Counted from the stretch's first letter, positions 36,683-46,372 are shown. The stretch: DNA of 64,000 nucleotides from Desulfopila sp. IMCC35006 (GCF_005116645.1 NZ_SWCM01000002.1:124001-188000); one strand, 5' to 3'. A program made the numbers and translations. Notes: a model not told the origin generated them from the letters alone.

Positions 36683-37279
36683 TCAGGAGATTTTAATCAT
36701 TTTTTTGAAATTAATCGTATAATTTCGCTTGCTGCCAAATACCGCGCTTACGGTAAATCCGTGGGCTATGACGAGAGACTGCAGCTCATCCATACTCAGC
36801 TTGTCTGGATCACCGGCCAATTCTGAAATAGACAAGATTCCGTCTACCTTCAGAATTCTATAGATTTCCTTCAGGTAGCCCGTTTTATTTTCGACCTCGC
36901 CAATGACCGTCACCATAAAGACTCTATCGAAAAAATCACTTTCAAGATCCAGGCTGATACCATCCGTTAATGTGTAGATAACGTTGGTTATTTTTCTTTT
37001 ATCGAGTCGTTTTTTGGCGATATCCAGCATTTCCTGCTGGATATCGAGTAAATAAAGCCTGCCTTTCCGCAACTTCCTTGCGACATAGGTGCTGAAGTAT
37101 CCGGGGCCCGGGCCTATTTCCAGGATTGTATGGTCTTCTTTTAGATCTAATCTTTGGATCAGCTTTTGGGGAGAGAGAAAGATGTTTCTGAGAGGAAACA
37201 GCAAGGTAAAGGCATATTCAGGGGGAAATACACCTTTTCCTGAAAAACTATTTTTGTATGGTTTCCCGGTTTTTGCCAT
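36683..37279 (-). CDS. Class I SAM-dependent methyltransferase
   Basis: 198 residues of the Methyltransf_11/25 type: motif I ILEIGPGPGYFS, acidic LLDIQQEML, and a motif IV/V region FDRVFMVTVIGEV. An N-terminal FPPEYAFTLLFPLRNIFLSPQKLI precedes it. GAGGG lies before the ATG. The substrate is unknown. Confidence 0.82.
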   Translation of the reverse strand: MAKTGKPYKNSFSGKGVFPPEYAFTLLFPLRNIFLSPQKLIQRLDLKEDHTILEIGPGPGYFSTYVARKLRKGRLYLLDIQQEMLDIAKKRLDKRKITNVIYTLTDGISLDLESDFFDRVFMVTVIGEVENKTGYLKEIYRILKVDGILSISELAGDPDKLSMDELQSLVIAHGFTVSAVFGSKRNYTINFKKMIKIS

Positions 37280-37437
37280 TGTTAACCCTCGCAGGGAGTA
37301 CGGTAAGGCAATTGTGGTGCTGGTGATGACGTCGTTTCATTATGAGATGCAATGGAACGAGCAGGTAGTCTCCCTGAAAGTTGTGGCAAGTTTTGTCTGA
37401 GGGGGTCTGTTTGCTCGCGCCAGCGCGTACTGCGCTG

Positions 37438-37491
37438 CCGGTCAACACGAAGCCCTGTCATGGGAGAAAGGCACGACTTGGTGTTGACCGG
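37438..37491. repeat. 11-bp inverted repeat
   Basis: CCGGTCAACAC (37438-37448) and GTGTTGACCGG (37481-37491) are perfect complements flanking 32 nt, immediately downstream of the ferritin-like gene stop. It may act in transcription termination or be a short repetitive extragenic element; a T-run is missing. Confidence 0.45.
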
Positions 37492-37499
37492 GAGAAAAT

Positions 37500-37802
37500 T
37501 TATTTCATTTTCTTGATTTCTTCTTCTACCTCTTCTGCTCCCTCAGCATAAAATTTGCCTTCGTCCGGAGCAAGCTCTCGAAGCAGTCGGAGAAACTCGC
37601 CTGCATGCACACGCTCCTCGTCGGCTATATCCTTGAGCACCTCGATGGCAAGTTTGTTATCTGTTGACTCAGCAAGCTGCATGTAGAGTTGAATCGCTTC
37701 ATACTCTGCGGCAATCATGAAACGAATTGCCCTGATGAGTTCCTCATTGGTCAGTTTCCTGTCATGTGCTAATCCTGAAAACGGTGTTCCAAATTCTGGC
37801 AT
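37500..37802 (-). CDS. Ferritin-like protein of the encapsulated-ferritin (EncFtn) family
   Basis: 100 residues, two main helices. E33, E63 and H66 (AAEYEAIQLY and ADEERVHAGEF) have exactly the spacing of the EncFtn di-iron ligands E32/E62/H65. TNEELIRAIRFMIAAE resembles the ferritin-like N-domain of archaeal encapsulin. Such proteins form annular decamers and oxidise Fe(II), normally inside an encapsulin shell. No encapsulin gene or C-terminal targeting peptide is visible here. The start at the second ATG (37802) gives correct spacing to GAGGAG. Confidence 0.8.
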   Translation of the reverse strand: MPEFGTPFSGLAHDRKLTNEELIRAIRFMIAAEYEAIQLYMQLAESTDNKLAIEVLKDIADEERVHAGEFLRLLRELAPDEGKFYAEGAEEVEEEIKKMK

Positions 37803-38036
37803 GATCATTCTCCTCTACGTGTGTTTGTACGATTTCCGCCCGACGGCTGAGGTGTGCGGAAGTGGCCCCGTGCGTCCGCGAGTGATCGGTATCGCCCGGC
37901 TTGCATGGAGATTATGGGGTTACGGTTCACAGTGCGTTATTTCATGTGAAGTCTGCAAGTTAACACAGGATACTAACTGATTTCAAGAGCATTGTCGCCC
38001 GCCGGCAGCATCGGTCGTTTGTTTTGCAGTCGCTCG

Positions 38037-38495
38037 TTAAGGAATAATGAATTTGACACATTCTGGTGCTATGGAGGCCAGCAGTTTGCCGGCACCCGAC
38101 TCGGGAGCAATGAGCTCAAAATCGGCGAACTCAAACCCTGGCGCGACAGTACAACCAAGCAGAACCGTATCACAGACTGGTTCCGCAGCCTGCCAGACAC
38201 CTGCAGGTATGACAGTACAGAAACAATTGTCCCGGAGGGATAATGTTATGCACTCCGGCGGCGTCTCTGTGCCGTCCCAGGTGTAGAGACGCAGTCCTGT
38301 CCCTTGGTAAAGGTTCCAGACTTCATCCGATGTAACCTTGTGAAATCTGCTTTTTTCATCTGCATGGAGAGAAAAATAAATATGGGTCAGTGCCGACCGC
38401 TCTGCTCCCTGATCTGTAACAATGGTTTTCGCGGACCTGAAGACCTCGCGATACCTGCCTCCTTCGGGATGTTCTGTGAGATTAATAGGCTTCAT
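38037..38495 (-). CDS. Cupin DUF985 family protein
   Basis: 152 residues: LTEHPEGGRYREVFRS, the HIYFSL strand, SRFHKVTSDEVWNLYQG (metal-binding His/Glu region) and IPAGVWQAAEP define the Cupin_5/DUF985 family. Structural members look like sugar epimerase-type RmlC folds; the substrate is unknown. Confidence 0.88.
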   Translation of the reverse strand: MKPINLTEHPEGGRYREVFRSAKTIVTDQGAERSALTHIYFSLHADEKSRFHKVTSDEVWNLYQGTGLRLYTWDGTETPPECITLSLRDNCFCTVIPAGVWQAAEPVCDTVLLGCTVAPGFEFADFELIAPESGAGKLLASIAPECVKFIIP

Positions 38496-38556
38496 GGCTC
38501 TGGGGCGTGCAGCTCCTCAAGGTGTAGAGTGATTCAGATATACCGCCGGTGGATTT

Positions 38557-39141
38557 TTAGCAATAATCTGAATGATGTTCGGCGTTTATTAATTCACGGT
38601 ATTTAACAACCACACGCTTGAAGTCTTCCCAGCCAGGACGTTTCAGCTGCGGATTTCGCAATAGTGCGGAAGGATGATAGGTAGCGAGTGCCAATCTACC
38701 CCTCCAGTCGATCCACTGTCCCCGTATCTGGGTAATTTTGGCGTTTGGATGAATCAATCCTTTTACTGCTGTTGCACCCATAAGTATAATGATTTTAGGG
38801 TCTATTATCTCTATTTGCTGATATAAATACGGCAGGCATGCTGTTTTTTCGGTTTCGTTGGGTGGTCTATTCTTCGGTGGGCGGCATTTCACAATATTGC
38901 TGATGTACATATGTACATTTCTGTTAAAACCACTTGCCGCAAGTATTTTATCTAAAAGCTCACCTGATTTTCCTTGAAATACCTGGCCGCTTTTATCTTC
39001 ATAAAAACCGGGAGCCTCTGCGATGAGCAGTATCGCAGCATGAGGATTGCCATTACCAAATACGGCATGCGTTCTCGTTTGATGCAATGGACATTTGGCA
39101 CAGGACAAAACTTCCTGTTTTAATTCTTCAAGATCACGCAT
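38557..39141 (-). CDS. Type 4 uracil-DNA glycosylase
   Basis: 194 residues. Four cysteines (C-x2-C in SCAKCPLH, one in VKCRPP, one in TACLPYL) bind the 4Fe-4S cluster of thermophile-type UDG family 4. Motif A reads IAEAPGFYEDKSGQVFQG, motif B the family's YHPSALLRN. It removes uracil from DNA. The ATG at 39141 is chosen; GTG codons just upstream are possible alternatives. Confidence 0.93.
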   Translation of the reverse strand: MRDLEELKQEVLSCAKCPLHQTRTHAVFGNGNPHAAILLIAEAPGFYEDKSGQVFQGKSGELLDKILAASGFNRNVHMYISNIVKCRPPKNRPPNETEKTACLPYLYQQIEIIDPKIIILMGATAVKGLIHPNAKITQIRGQWIDWRGRLALATYHPSALLRNPQLKRPGWEDFKRVVVKYRELINAEHHSDYC

Positions 39142-39296
39142 CACAATCACTCAGCTGACAGTCAGGCACCCGGAATTATTATATTTTTACGCAAAATGAT
39201 CATGTGCCTGCACAGCCGTTGCAGGATGGATCTTTTCCCAACATGCCCTTTTCTCTATTGACGAATGTCGTACTCCTGGTCCGTCCAGCCAGCTGC

Positions 39297-39782
39297 TCAA
39301 GGACGTTCCCACACAACGCGGATCGATTTTTCTCCGTCCCCATAGGTGAATGACAGCTCCCCTTTATAGGCCCGGGAAAGCGCCTCGCCAATGCGGCGGG
39401 CGATATGAATACCGGTAGTCGTTATCAGGGTCTGCTCCTCATCCTCGGCTATGTCCATGATTCTTTCCAGCGGACGCTCACCTTTTTCGTCCTTTTCTTC
39501 GTTGCGGATGAGATTCAGCATCTCCTCCTGATGCTCCTTGAAAAAGGATCCCTTCAACTCCAGGTACCCGGCCGGGTAGCTTTCGGCAATGCGTCGACAG
39601 GCGGGGCAGACCACCTTGTTTGCCTTAAAGGGTGGTTCATACCAGGTCCAGCGGCCCTCGATGTAGACAGCATTGCATTCGGTACATGCTGTCGGCTCCG
39701 GCCACTTCTTATTGTCTCCGTAGGTATCGTGATGTTTTTCCTGCACTAATCTGTCTCGTCGTCCGTATTGACTCTTGTCCAT
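39297..39782 (-). CDS. BCAM0308 family protein
   Basis: 161 residues with a zinc-ribbon-like pair CTECNAVY and CPACRRIAESYPAGYLELKG, typical of the small BCAM0308 family, whose function is unknown. The C-terminal half has an alternating acidic stretch and a GIHIARRIGEALSRAYKGEL helix-strand module. Monocistronic. Confidence 0.75.
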   Translation of the reverse strand: MDKSQYGRRDRLVQEKHHDTYGDNKKWPEPTACTECNAVYIEGRWTWYEPPFKANKVVCPACRRIAESYPAGYLELKGSFFKEHQEEMLNLIRNEEKDEKGERPLERIMDIAEDEEQTLITTTGIHIARRIGEALSRAYKGELSFTYGDGEKSIRVVWERP

Positions 39783-40451
39783 TGAGCATCCTCCTTTGTC
39801 TGTCGAAACATTGCCGGCCAGTTCAGCCGGAAAGCAATTCCGGGGATGATTCCCTTACATGGTCTTCAAGACTTCAATACCGCTTTTCACCTCCCGTTTT
39901 TATCCTTGCTGGTCCTGTCATTTTTTACCTGGTGTCGCTGGCATTGCCGCACTGAAACATCCCCGTACCATTTCTTTCACCGGTCGTAAAAATTGCCAAA
40001 AAACAGCGAAGCCCCCTGGGGATGGCTTTACGGCCTCCCGGGCAACGAACGGTCCACTCCCTGGTTCAGCGGCTGAACATGAGGGGCAATCAGATTTTAT
40101 TATTACAGTATACTCCATCGCCGTCGAAATCAACCATCCGTCTTCTCTGACAGGGAGAAGGCGCTCTCTCGCCTTGCCTGCCAATCTTCAGGGAGTGCAG
40201 ACCAGTTTTGATATTGACCTCCAGCGATTCAATGCTAATGATTGCTGGGTACCGCCCGGGTGCGACTGGTTTATCGTCGATACCGACGGGGTAATCAAAA
40301 ATACTGAAGGTCATGCCGACCAAACCCGTCGGCCGGAGCCTGGCGAACTCGTCGATTTCTCGCAGTCAATTGCTGCACAGATATGGCTGCGTCCGATTGG
40401 ATCGGTCGCTGCGTGAGGGCCATCAACTGGAATTTAAGTGGAGAAGGAAAT
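39783..40451. other. Region without supported gene
   Basis: About 670 bp. A 185-codon plus-strand frame (from 39859) and two minus-strand frames exist, but none has a ribosome site or a recognisable domain. It could be a decayed gene. Confidence 0.4.
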
Positions 40452-40871
40452 ATGAAGTTTCTGCATACAATGGTGAGGGTGAAAGATCTGGATCAGTCGG
40501 TTGATTTTTTCACAAAAAAACTCGGCTTGATTGAAACGAGGCGAAAAGACTACGAGGACGGGCGTTTCACACTTCTCTATCTTGCAACAGGCCCGGGAGA
40601 ACCTGAAGTAGAGCTGACCTACAACTGGGACCAGGAGACCGCTTACAGTGAAGGGAGAAATTTTGGCCATTTAGCGTTCAGTGTCGAGAACATCTACGAC
40701 TACTGTCAAATGTTAATGGACAAAGGGGTTACCATTTTAAGACCGCCCAGGGACGGACATATGGCCTTCATCCGTACCCCTGATCAGATTTCGATTGAAC
40801 TCCTGCAGGAGGGAGAAAAACTGCCTGTCCAGGAGCCTTGGGCCTCCATGGAAAACAAAGGGAGCTGGTAG
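40452..40871 (+). CDS. VOC family protein, glyoxalase I-like
   Basis: 139 residues. FLHTMVRVKDLDQSVDFFTKKLGLIETRRKDYEDGRFTLLYLATGP and FGHLAFSVENIYDYC match glyoxalase I, with metal ligands His (LHTMVRV), Glu (PEVELTYNWD), His (FGHLAF) and Glu (ISIELLQ). It would isomerise the hemithioacetal of methylglyoxal and a thiol. ATG at 40452 with AGAAGGAAAT before it. Confidence 0.88.
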   Translation: MKFLHTMVRVKDLDQSVDFFTKKLGLIETRRKDYEDGRFTLLYLATGPGEPEVELTYNWDQETAYSEGRNFGHLAFSVENIYDYCQMLMDKGVTILRPPRDGHMAFIRTPDQISIELLQEGEKLPVQEPWASMENKGSW

Positions 40872-41041
40872 CGCTTCAAGCCGTCATCGACGGCAATACA
40901 CTGGACGCATTTGCAAACCCCGCATTTTCGGCAACGCTCAAGGGGTTCGCGGCGGGAAAGTTCCTACGCGCCCTTGCCAGCATTTTTTTCAAATGATCAT
41001 TCTAACAAGCCGCTTGGGTCAATTGTGGCAGTTCAAAAAGC

Positions 41042-41716
41042 TCACAGCAATAATTTTTCGAGCAGGTAATCGGTATTGTCAATATGCGCCTGCACCTTGT
41101 CGGTCCAGTTCCCGAGCTCGTCCGGCTGTACCTCGGCAGGTATTCTGAAGGGCTCCCCGACGCCCAGCAGGACACGACTGAAAGGAAGCGGAAACTCCAT
41201 TTTGTCCCACCTTTTTTTCATAATGAGTTTATGGCGGGCTGCCATAGAGAGCGGCACCACCAGAAGCTGGAGATGGGAAGCAAGACGAACAAGGCCAAAT
41301 CTTGCCAGATGATAAGGCCCGAGAGGACCGTCGACCGCGATAGCGAGACAACGGTGCGTTTGCAGAAGGTCGTCAAGCAACTCCTGCAGGGCACTGCCGT
41401 GCTGGTGATCCAGGATAATACAGTGATAGCCAAAGCGTCTGCAGAGGCCGGCAATCACTTCACCCCGGAATGATCTGCTGGTGAGGACACAGGCATCATA
41501 TCCCTCCACCAGAGGGAAAAGCGCGACATGCTTGCCGTGCCAGAAGGCAATCAGCAGACGCTCCTTCCTGTCCAGGGCCTGACGGATGATGTCCAGACCG
41601 GTCATTTCCAGGCGCCAGGACGCCTTTGCCAAACGAAGCAACACGGCAAACACCGCAGCAATCCCATCGGCTGCAACAGATGAAACTTTCGGCCAGGTGC
41701 GAGGCTGTCTGCTCAT
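41042..41716 (-). CDS. DUF374 lysophospholipid acyltransferase-like protein
   Basis: 224 residues with an N-terminal hydrophobic helix, LIAFWHGKHVALFP (HxxxxD-like acyltransferase motif region) and AVDGPLGPYHLARFG, diagnostic of DUF374, a family related to lipid A and lysophospholipid acyltransferases. Last gene of a three-gene operon with a GT4 glycosyltransferase and a glycosidase. Confidence 0.82.
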   Translation of the reverse strand: MSRQPRTWPKVSSVAADGIAAVFAVLLRLAKASWRLEMTGLDIIRQALDRKERLLIAFWHGKHVALFPLVEGYDACVLTSRSFRGEVIAGLCRRFGYHCIILDHQHGSALQELLDDLLQTHRCLAIAVDGPLGPYHLARFGLVRLASHLQLLVVPLSMAARHKLIMKKRWDKMEFPLPFSRVLLGVGEPFRIPAEVQPDELGNWTDKVQAHIDNTDYLLEKLLL

Positions 41717-41723
41717 GGATCTC

Positions 41724-43034
41724 TCAGTCCTCTTTTGGTCCCTCTGGTTTTTGCAGCTCTTTTGTCAGGGGCAGCCAATGGATGGTATCTTCTATTGCAT
41801 GTCCGTAATTCTTTAAAATTTCAAACTCGGTGGAAATCCGTTTTCCTGCTTTCTGCCACAGGCTGTCATTTATTTGCGGCACGGACGATTCAGCATTGAT
41901 ATATTTGTTATACAGGTCAAGCATTTTCCGGACAGTGTTCTCAAGGGAAAACTGCTCCGCAGTCTGCTTGGCATTTTGCCGCAGTCGATCCCGCTTCTCC
42001 CCGGGAAGCTGCGCTACCCAGTCCAGGGCCTGAACAAAACTGCTGAGTTCCTCGACCGGAAGAAGCCGGCCGTTCTCGGTATCGACGACTACCTCCCGGA
42101 CTCCCGGCGCATCAATCGCCACCACCGGTGTCCCGGCGGCCATGGCTTCGGCTATTACCAGCCCCTGGGTTTCTGACTGCGAGGTGAAAACAAACACATC
42201 CATGCAGCGGTAGGCTTTTGCCAGGCTGCGACGATCCAGGACCCCCTGCAGATGAATCCTTTCCTGAAGACCCTGTCGAGCAAAAGACGCAATCAGCTCC
42301 TCTTTGGCGGGGCCCTCGCCAATGAGCAGAAAATGAGCGGCGGGGTTCTGCTGCAGAAACCTGCAGACCGAGTCCCCGAGAAAGGAAAGATTTTTCTCCG
42401 GAGCCAGGCGGCCGACGTGACCGACCATAAAAACATCCTTTGCAAGACCAAACCGATCGCGCCACGAGTCTTCTTTCGATGCTGCAAAATACAGGGGATC
42501 GACGCCGGTTGGAATCACCTCAATCGGTGCCTCAATCCCCTGCTCCTGCAGCATATCGGCAATCGACCTGCTGGGAGCGATCACCGCATTGCAGAGGTTG
42601 CAGTAACCGCCTACCAGGTCAATGACAAAATGTTTAAGCGGGGCGGAATCGCCGGGCAGATAATGGGTGTACTGTTCGTAGCGGGTATGATGGGTAAAGA
42701 CGACAGGCACATCACAGGAGACCGCAATCCGCAGGGCAGTTTCGCCGAGGAGGAAAGGATGGTGACTGTGGACAATATCCGGCTGGAAATCTTTAAGGAC
42801 CCGGGCCACTGTTATCGGCACCGGCATCGGCAAAGAAAAATCGCTCCCGTTAAAGTTCTGCACCGCAGGTATCCGCAGCACACCGTTTTCGTTTTCATCC
42901 ACACCCTCAAAGCGTGGCGCTACCACCAGTACGTGGTGGCCAAGCCGCCGCAGTTCATCGACCAGCCCCTGGACACTGCGGGCCACCCCGCCCACATGGG
43001 GAGTAAAAGTATTGGTGAACATGGCGATATTCAT
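41724..43034 (-). CDS. GT4 family glycosyltransferase
   Basis: 436 residues, GT-B fold. The N-terminus FTNTFTPHVGGVARSVQGLVDELRRLGHHV, HSHHPFLLGETAL, and the C-terminal donor-binding EaxxxG-type motif TSQSETQGLVIAEAMAAGTPVVAID are clear. It resembles glycolipid synthases such as diacylglycerol glucosyltransferases. Its start overlaps the glycosidase stop by 4 bp and its stop is 7 bp before the acyltransferase gene. Confidence 0.9.
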   Translation of the reverse strand: MNIAMFTNTFTPHVGGVARSVQGLVDELRRLGHHVLVVAPRFEGVDENENGVLRIPAVQNFNGSDFSLPMPVPITVARVLKDFQPDIVHSHHPFLLGETALRIAVSCDVPVVFTHHTRYEQYTHYLPGDSAPLKHFVIDLVGGYCNLCNAVIAPSRSIADMLQEQGIEAPIEVIPTGVDPLYFAASKEDSWRDRFGLAKDVFMVGHVGRLAPEKNLSFLGDSVCRFLQQNPAAHFLLIGEGPAKEELIASFARQGLQERIHLQGVLDRRSLAKAYRCMDVFVFTSQSETQGLVIAEAMAAGTPVVAIDAPGVREVVVDTENGRLLPVEELSSFVQALDWVAQLPGEKRDRLRQNAKQTAEQFSLENTVRKMLDLYNKYINAESSVPQINDSLWQKAGKRISTEFEILKNYGHAIEDTIHWLPLTKELQKPEGPKED

Positions 43035-45286
43035 ATTTTATCACTCCTGTTGATTTTCACATGAGCGGCCCCGGCCTCCGGAAAAACGACGGGAAAATTT
43101 GGCAGGCAGACAGATATCCGGGGGGGCACAGAGTGCCATTCCCCCTGCCAGGCAACGGTGATAGAGTCATCCTCCGGCGTAACCCGTACCGTCACCTTGC
43201 CAAAGGGAGTGGGGGTCGGCCCGAAGGATAATGGTTTGGGCTGGGACAGCCATTCCCGGAAAAGACCGGCTCCCAGCACCAGACTCTCCCCTTCTTCGCG
43301 GACGAAGCTGTTCCGCTGCATAACCACCCACTCTGCCGAAGCCCAGACATGATGACCGTCTCCCATGCAGCCGCCAAGTGTACGAGGATGTATGGCCTCG
43401 GGCCACTGACCGGTTGGCGAGGCGAGTTCGGCCACGGTACGAAAGAGAGCGAGTCCCCTGAGATCGCCTGCCCGCAGCAGTATCTGGGCCATGTGCAGCG
43501 TCAGGTAGCAGTTAATCCCGGAATGGATGACATCCTGGAAAAAGCCGCCTTGAAAAGTGCATTGCTCAAGGAGAAAATCAACGGTGGCCAGCAGCCTCTG
43601 ATCATTGGCGGCGAAAAGCTGCAGCGGATACCCGGCGACCAGGGAACCAATCGCACCCGGATCCATTCTCCTGAAGGGAGAGGCCGGCATCCCCTTCTGA
43701 TTCAATCTTTGAGCGACACCAGCCAGGCTTTCCTGCACACAGTCAAAGAGATGGTCGGCCTCCCGGCGAAAACGCTCGACAAATGGCAATTCCCCTGTTC
43801 GTTCAAACCAGTCGGCTGCTGCCCGCAAGCCGGCCACACCCCAGAAATCATCCCAATAATAGTAGTCGTTCGGTCCTAAGTGTTCCGCTGAAAATCCGGC
43901 CGGCAGCAAGCCGGCAAACGGGGTCCCGGTACCAGCAGGCAGCCGTTTGCGAATGATCCATTCCGCGCCGCGATGGATGGCGTCACTCCATTGCTTTCTG
44001 GGGGCCTTCCCCGACAGTCTACAGTATTGCCGGAACATCCACAGGACCTCCCCATTGGAATCCCACTCCCCCTCCTGGGAGTGAAAAAAACCGGTTACCG
44101 ACTGGCGGCCGGGGAAGCTGTCGAGAAGGCGCTCCACCCGTGACAGTAAACCAGCCGCGAGCATGGCATGCAGAGCAAAGACCGCATCCCTGAACCAGAA
44201 TCGTTTATAGGTGAATGGACCGGGGTAGATCTCTGCGGGGGAATGCAGAACAAGTGAGCGCAATGCTGCATCATAGAGGTATTGAAACAATGGCTCCGGG
44301 ACTTCCAGCACTGCCGCCTCGGCAAGCGCCCCGCTCCATCCGGCAATCGATTCGGCAGAATGCTGTTTGCTTTCGGCGGCCAGAGGAATTGTGGCTTTTA
44401 CCGTGATATTTCCTTCGGATACCCTGAACAGGGCAGCGGCGGTTGCCATCCCCACACGACATTGGATATCCTGCCGATCAGGAGCGGTGAACAGGCTGTT
44501 TTTCACATCTCCCTGACGGTAATAGGAAAAACTGGTCTTATCCGGATGCCGGGAAAACCTCACCTGATGCTTCCTGTCCACCAGCCAGCCGTCTTTTTCC
44601 GGCAGCAGATTGATATCATTTATAAAACTGACTCCTTCCGGATTATACGGCCGCAGGGCGACAACCAGCCATCCGGATTCCTGACTGCCCACCGACAGGT
44701 CGATGACACAGGCGGGAGAACCATCCTCCGGCAATTGAGCCGTCACCCGGGAAATCAGCTGGAGGCTTTTGTGGTTTACAACCGTCACCACGGCAACTGC
44801 CCCGATCATATCGAGATACTGGTTAACGGCAGCAAGTCTGGACGGATAAATGTTTTCCCCCTGGTCCGTCACAATCCAGGCATCGATGGACCAGCCGTCC
44901 CAGAAGGGGGTAACCAGGCCCCGAGGATCGACGATTGGCAGTGCATCAATGCCGGGAATGCCAACTGCGGTCCAGTTCCGGCAAGTCAGGTTGACGTGGG
45001 TTATGGAAAATGATCGGGGAATAAAGGCATCATCATGGGGATTATACTGGCGTTCTACCCAATAGGGCCAGACCCAGTCAAGATTGTGTTGAATGGCACC
45101 GGTATTCAACAGTCCACGGGCGTGAAAGACCATACCGGCCCGCAGCAGTTCCAGCGGTTCCCGAACTTCCAGAGGCTGTCCGAAGCCCTCCAGGCGGGAC
45201 AGCAGCGAAACCGGATCAATAAACCCTCGGGATCGGGCAAGCGAGCTAATTATCCGTTTCCAGGGAACCCATCTGCGCAGTATCAT
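43031..45286 (-). CDS. Large (alpha/alpha)6-barrel glycosidase-like protein
   Basis: 751 residues. The central segment TYKRFWFRDAVFALHAMLAAGL and EGEWDSNGEVLWMF look like the catalytic barrel of amylo-1,6-glucosidase/glucoamylase-type enzymes, with acidic residues in FRDA and WDSNGE as candidates. The N-terminal third is a beta-rich domain. No signal peptide is visible, so probably cytosolic. ATG at 45286 with GGGAGGAA. The specific substrate is unknown; the neighbouring GT4 suggests a shared glycan or glycolipid. Confidence 0.75.
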   Translation of the reverse strand: MILRRWVPWKRIISSLARSRGFIDPVSLLSRLEGFGQPLEVREPLELLRAGMVFHARGLLNTGAIQHNLDWVWPYWVERQYNPHDDAFIPRSFSITHVNLTCRNWTAVGIPGIDALPIVDPRGLVTPFWDGWSIDAWIVTDQGENIYPSRLAAVNQYLDMIGAVAVVTVVNHKSLQLISRVTAQLPEDGSPACVIDLSVGSQESGWLVVALRPYNPEGVSFINDINLLPEKDGWLVDRKHQVRFSRHPDKTSFSYYRQGDVKNSLFTAPDRQDIQCRVGMATAAALFRVSEGNITVKATIPLAAESKQHSAESIAGWSGALAEAAVLEVPEPLFQYLYDAALRSLVLHSPAEIYPGPFTYKRFWFRDAVFALHAMLAAGLLSRVERLLDSFPGRQSVTGFFHSQEGEWDSNGEVLWMFRQYCRLSGKAPRKQWSDAIHRGAEWIIRKRLPAGTGTPFAGLLPAGFSAEHLGPNDYYYWDDFWGVAGLRAAADWFERTGELPFVERFRREADHLFDCVQESLAGVAQRLNQKGMPASPFRRMDPGAIGSLVAGYPLQLFAANDQRLLATVDFLLEQCTFQGGFFQDVIHSGINCYLTLHMAQILLRAGDLRGLALFRTVAELASPTGQWPEAIHPRTLGGCMGDGHHVWASAEWVVMQRNSFVREEGESLVLGAGLFREWLSQPKPLSFGPTPTPFGKVTVRVTPEDDSITVAWQGEWHSVPPRISVCLPNFPVVFPEAGAAHVKINRSDKI

Positions 45287-45619
45287 AGCAGTTCCTCCCA
45301 CAGCGAAAAGATCGGCGTATCTCGTGTGTTTCGGGCTTGTCAGGGGTGAAAATCAGACAGCCCATGGCCAACTGGGCGATATGGTGTCTGCCGATCACCC
45401 GAACACTGCTTCTTGCCCTGGGGACTTCACTGTCTTCATGTTGCACAAAGCGGACCTCCATACCGACCGCCAGATGGTCAAAATCACCGGCGGGAAGACT
45501 GTTCCGGTGAAAAGGGATTTCCTTTCCGTCAGAACGTTCGATCGTGCCGCTGTCGTCCGCCGGGAACAGGGTGAGAATCCATCGATATTTTTAAACTGGA
45601 TGTGAACTGGTGATTGCAT
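45246..45619 (-). pseudogene. Decayed ribosome hibernation factor (HPF) fused to cold-shock-like domain
   Basis: With a good ribosome site, ATG at 45619 starts MQSPVHIQFKNIDG, the first strand of HPF/RaiA proteins. The middle of the HPF domain is gone. In another frame, LFPADDSG...EIPFHRNSLPAGDFDHLAVGMEVRFV..VRVIGRHH follows, which matches the cold-shock-like C-terminus seen on long HPF proteins (FHRNSV, EVRFVEE, GKHH). So an internal deletion with frameshift is the simplest reading. The C-terminal frame stops at 45246, overlapping the glycosidase start. Confidence 0.62.
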
Positions 45620-45851
45620 GGCGCCCCCCTTGTCAGAGTAAGTAAAGGAGTGGAAAAGCATCAGCAATAGGAGTATCGACGAAATAACTTGCCGACATCA
45701 GTTAAAGGATAAGAACATACTGAACGAATACAACTAAAAAGGCCGCTCATGAGAAGGTGTCGGATCAGATGGCGTTGTACTCGTAAAACAATTTTTCAGA
45801 GCATTGCAGGAAAACTGCTGCTTATTGCATGACCGACCTCACTTTTGTTCT

Positions 45852-46322
45852 CTAGCCTTTAAAAATAAAAAACTTGCGCATGGCGAAGTTGAAAATGACT
45901 GCGGTCAAAATGTTGGAGGCAAAGGCGTAGGTGGTGAGGAGGCCAAAGCGCCTGATGAGGATACCCATCAACACTGTGCCAAGGAAAGTACTTACGCTCG
46001 AAACCGCATAAAAGAGCAGGATTTCAACAACGAAATGGTATTTGCCGCCTTGAAAGACATAGAGAATGTTGATGACATAGGCAACCATGTTGGCAAAGAG
46101 AAAGGCGATAAAATTGCCGATCATCGAATTGCGGGCCCTCGTGGCGTCATTGATTTTCCGGATGGTCAGATTGAAAAACCGAACAGCGTGATCCTTTTCC
46201 TGCAATGCGGGAAAGATCTTCCAGGCAACAAGATGAAAAACTATGATATGGGTAATGCCGGCAAGAACACCGGCTAAGGCGTATTTAATAAACTGGCAGA
46301 TGAAAGGGTTGGCTAAGCTCAT
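45852..46322 (-). CDS. GtrA-like membrane protein
   Basis: 156 residues, four helices, with QFIKYALAGVLAGITHIIVFHL at the N-terminus and a C-terminal FNFAMRKFFIF as in the GtrA family, proposed to flip undecaprenyl-linked sugars. No GtrB partner is next to it. Confidence 0.85.
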   Translation of the reverse strand: MSLANPFICQFIKYALAGVLAGITHIIVFHLVAWKIFPALQEKDHAVRFFNLTIRKINDATRARNSMIGNFIAFLFANMVAYVINILYVFQGGKYHFVVEILLFYAVSSVSTFLGTVLMGILIRRFGLLTTYAFASNILTAVIFNFAMRKFFIFKG

Positions 46323-46372
46323 GTTGTATCCCTTTGCGGAAGCACCTATGTCGACTATTTGCCGTTCTTTTC

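Noticed and set aside
39859-40416. 185-residue plus-strand frame
   Set aside because: No ribosome site, several Pro/Arg-rich stretches typical of non-coding frames, and competing frames on the other strand; kept as an unassigned region.
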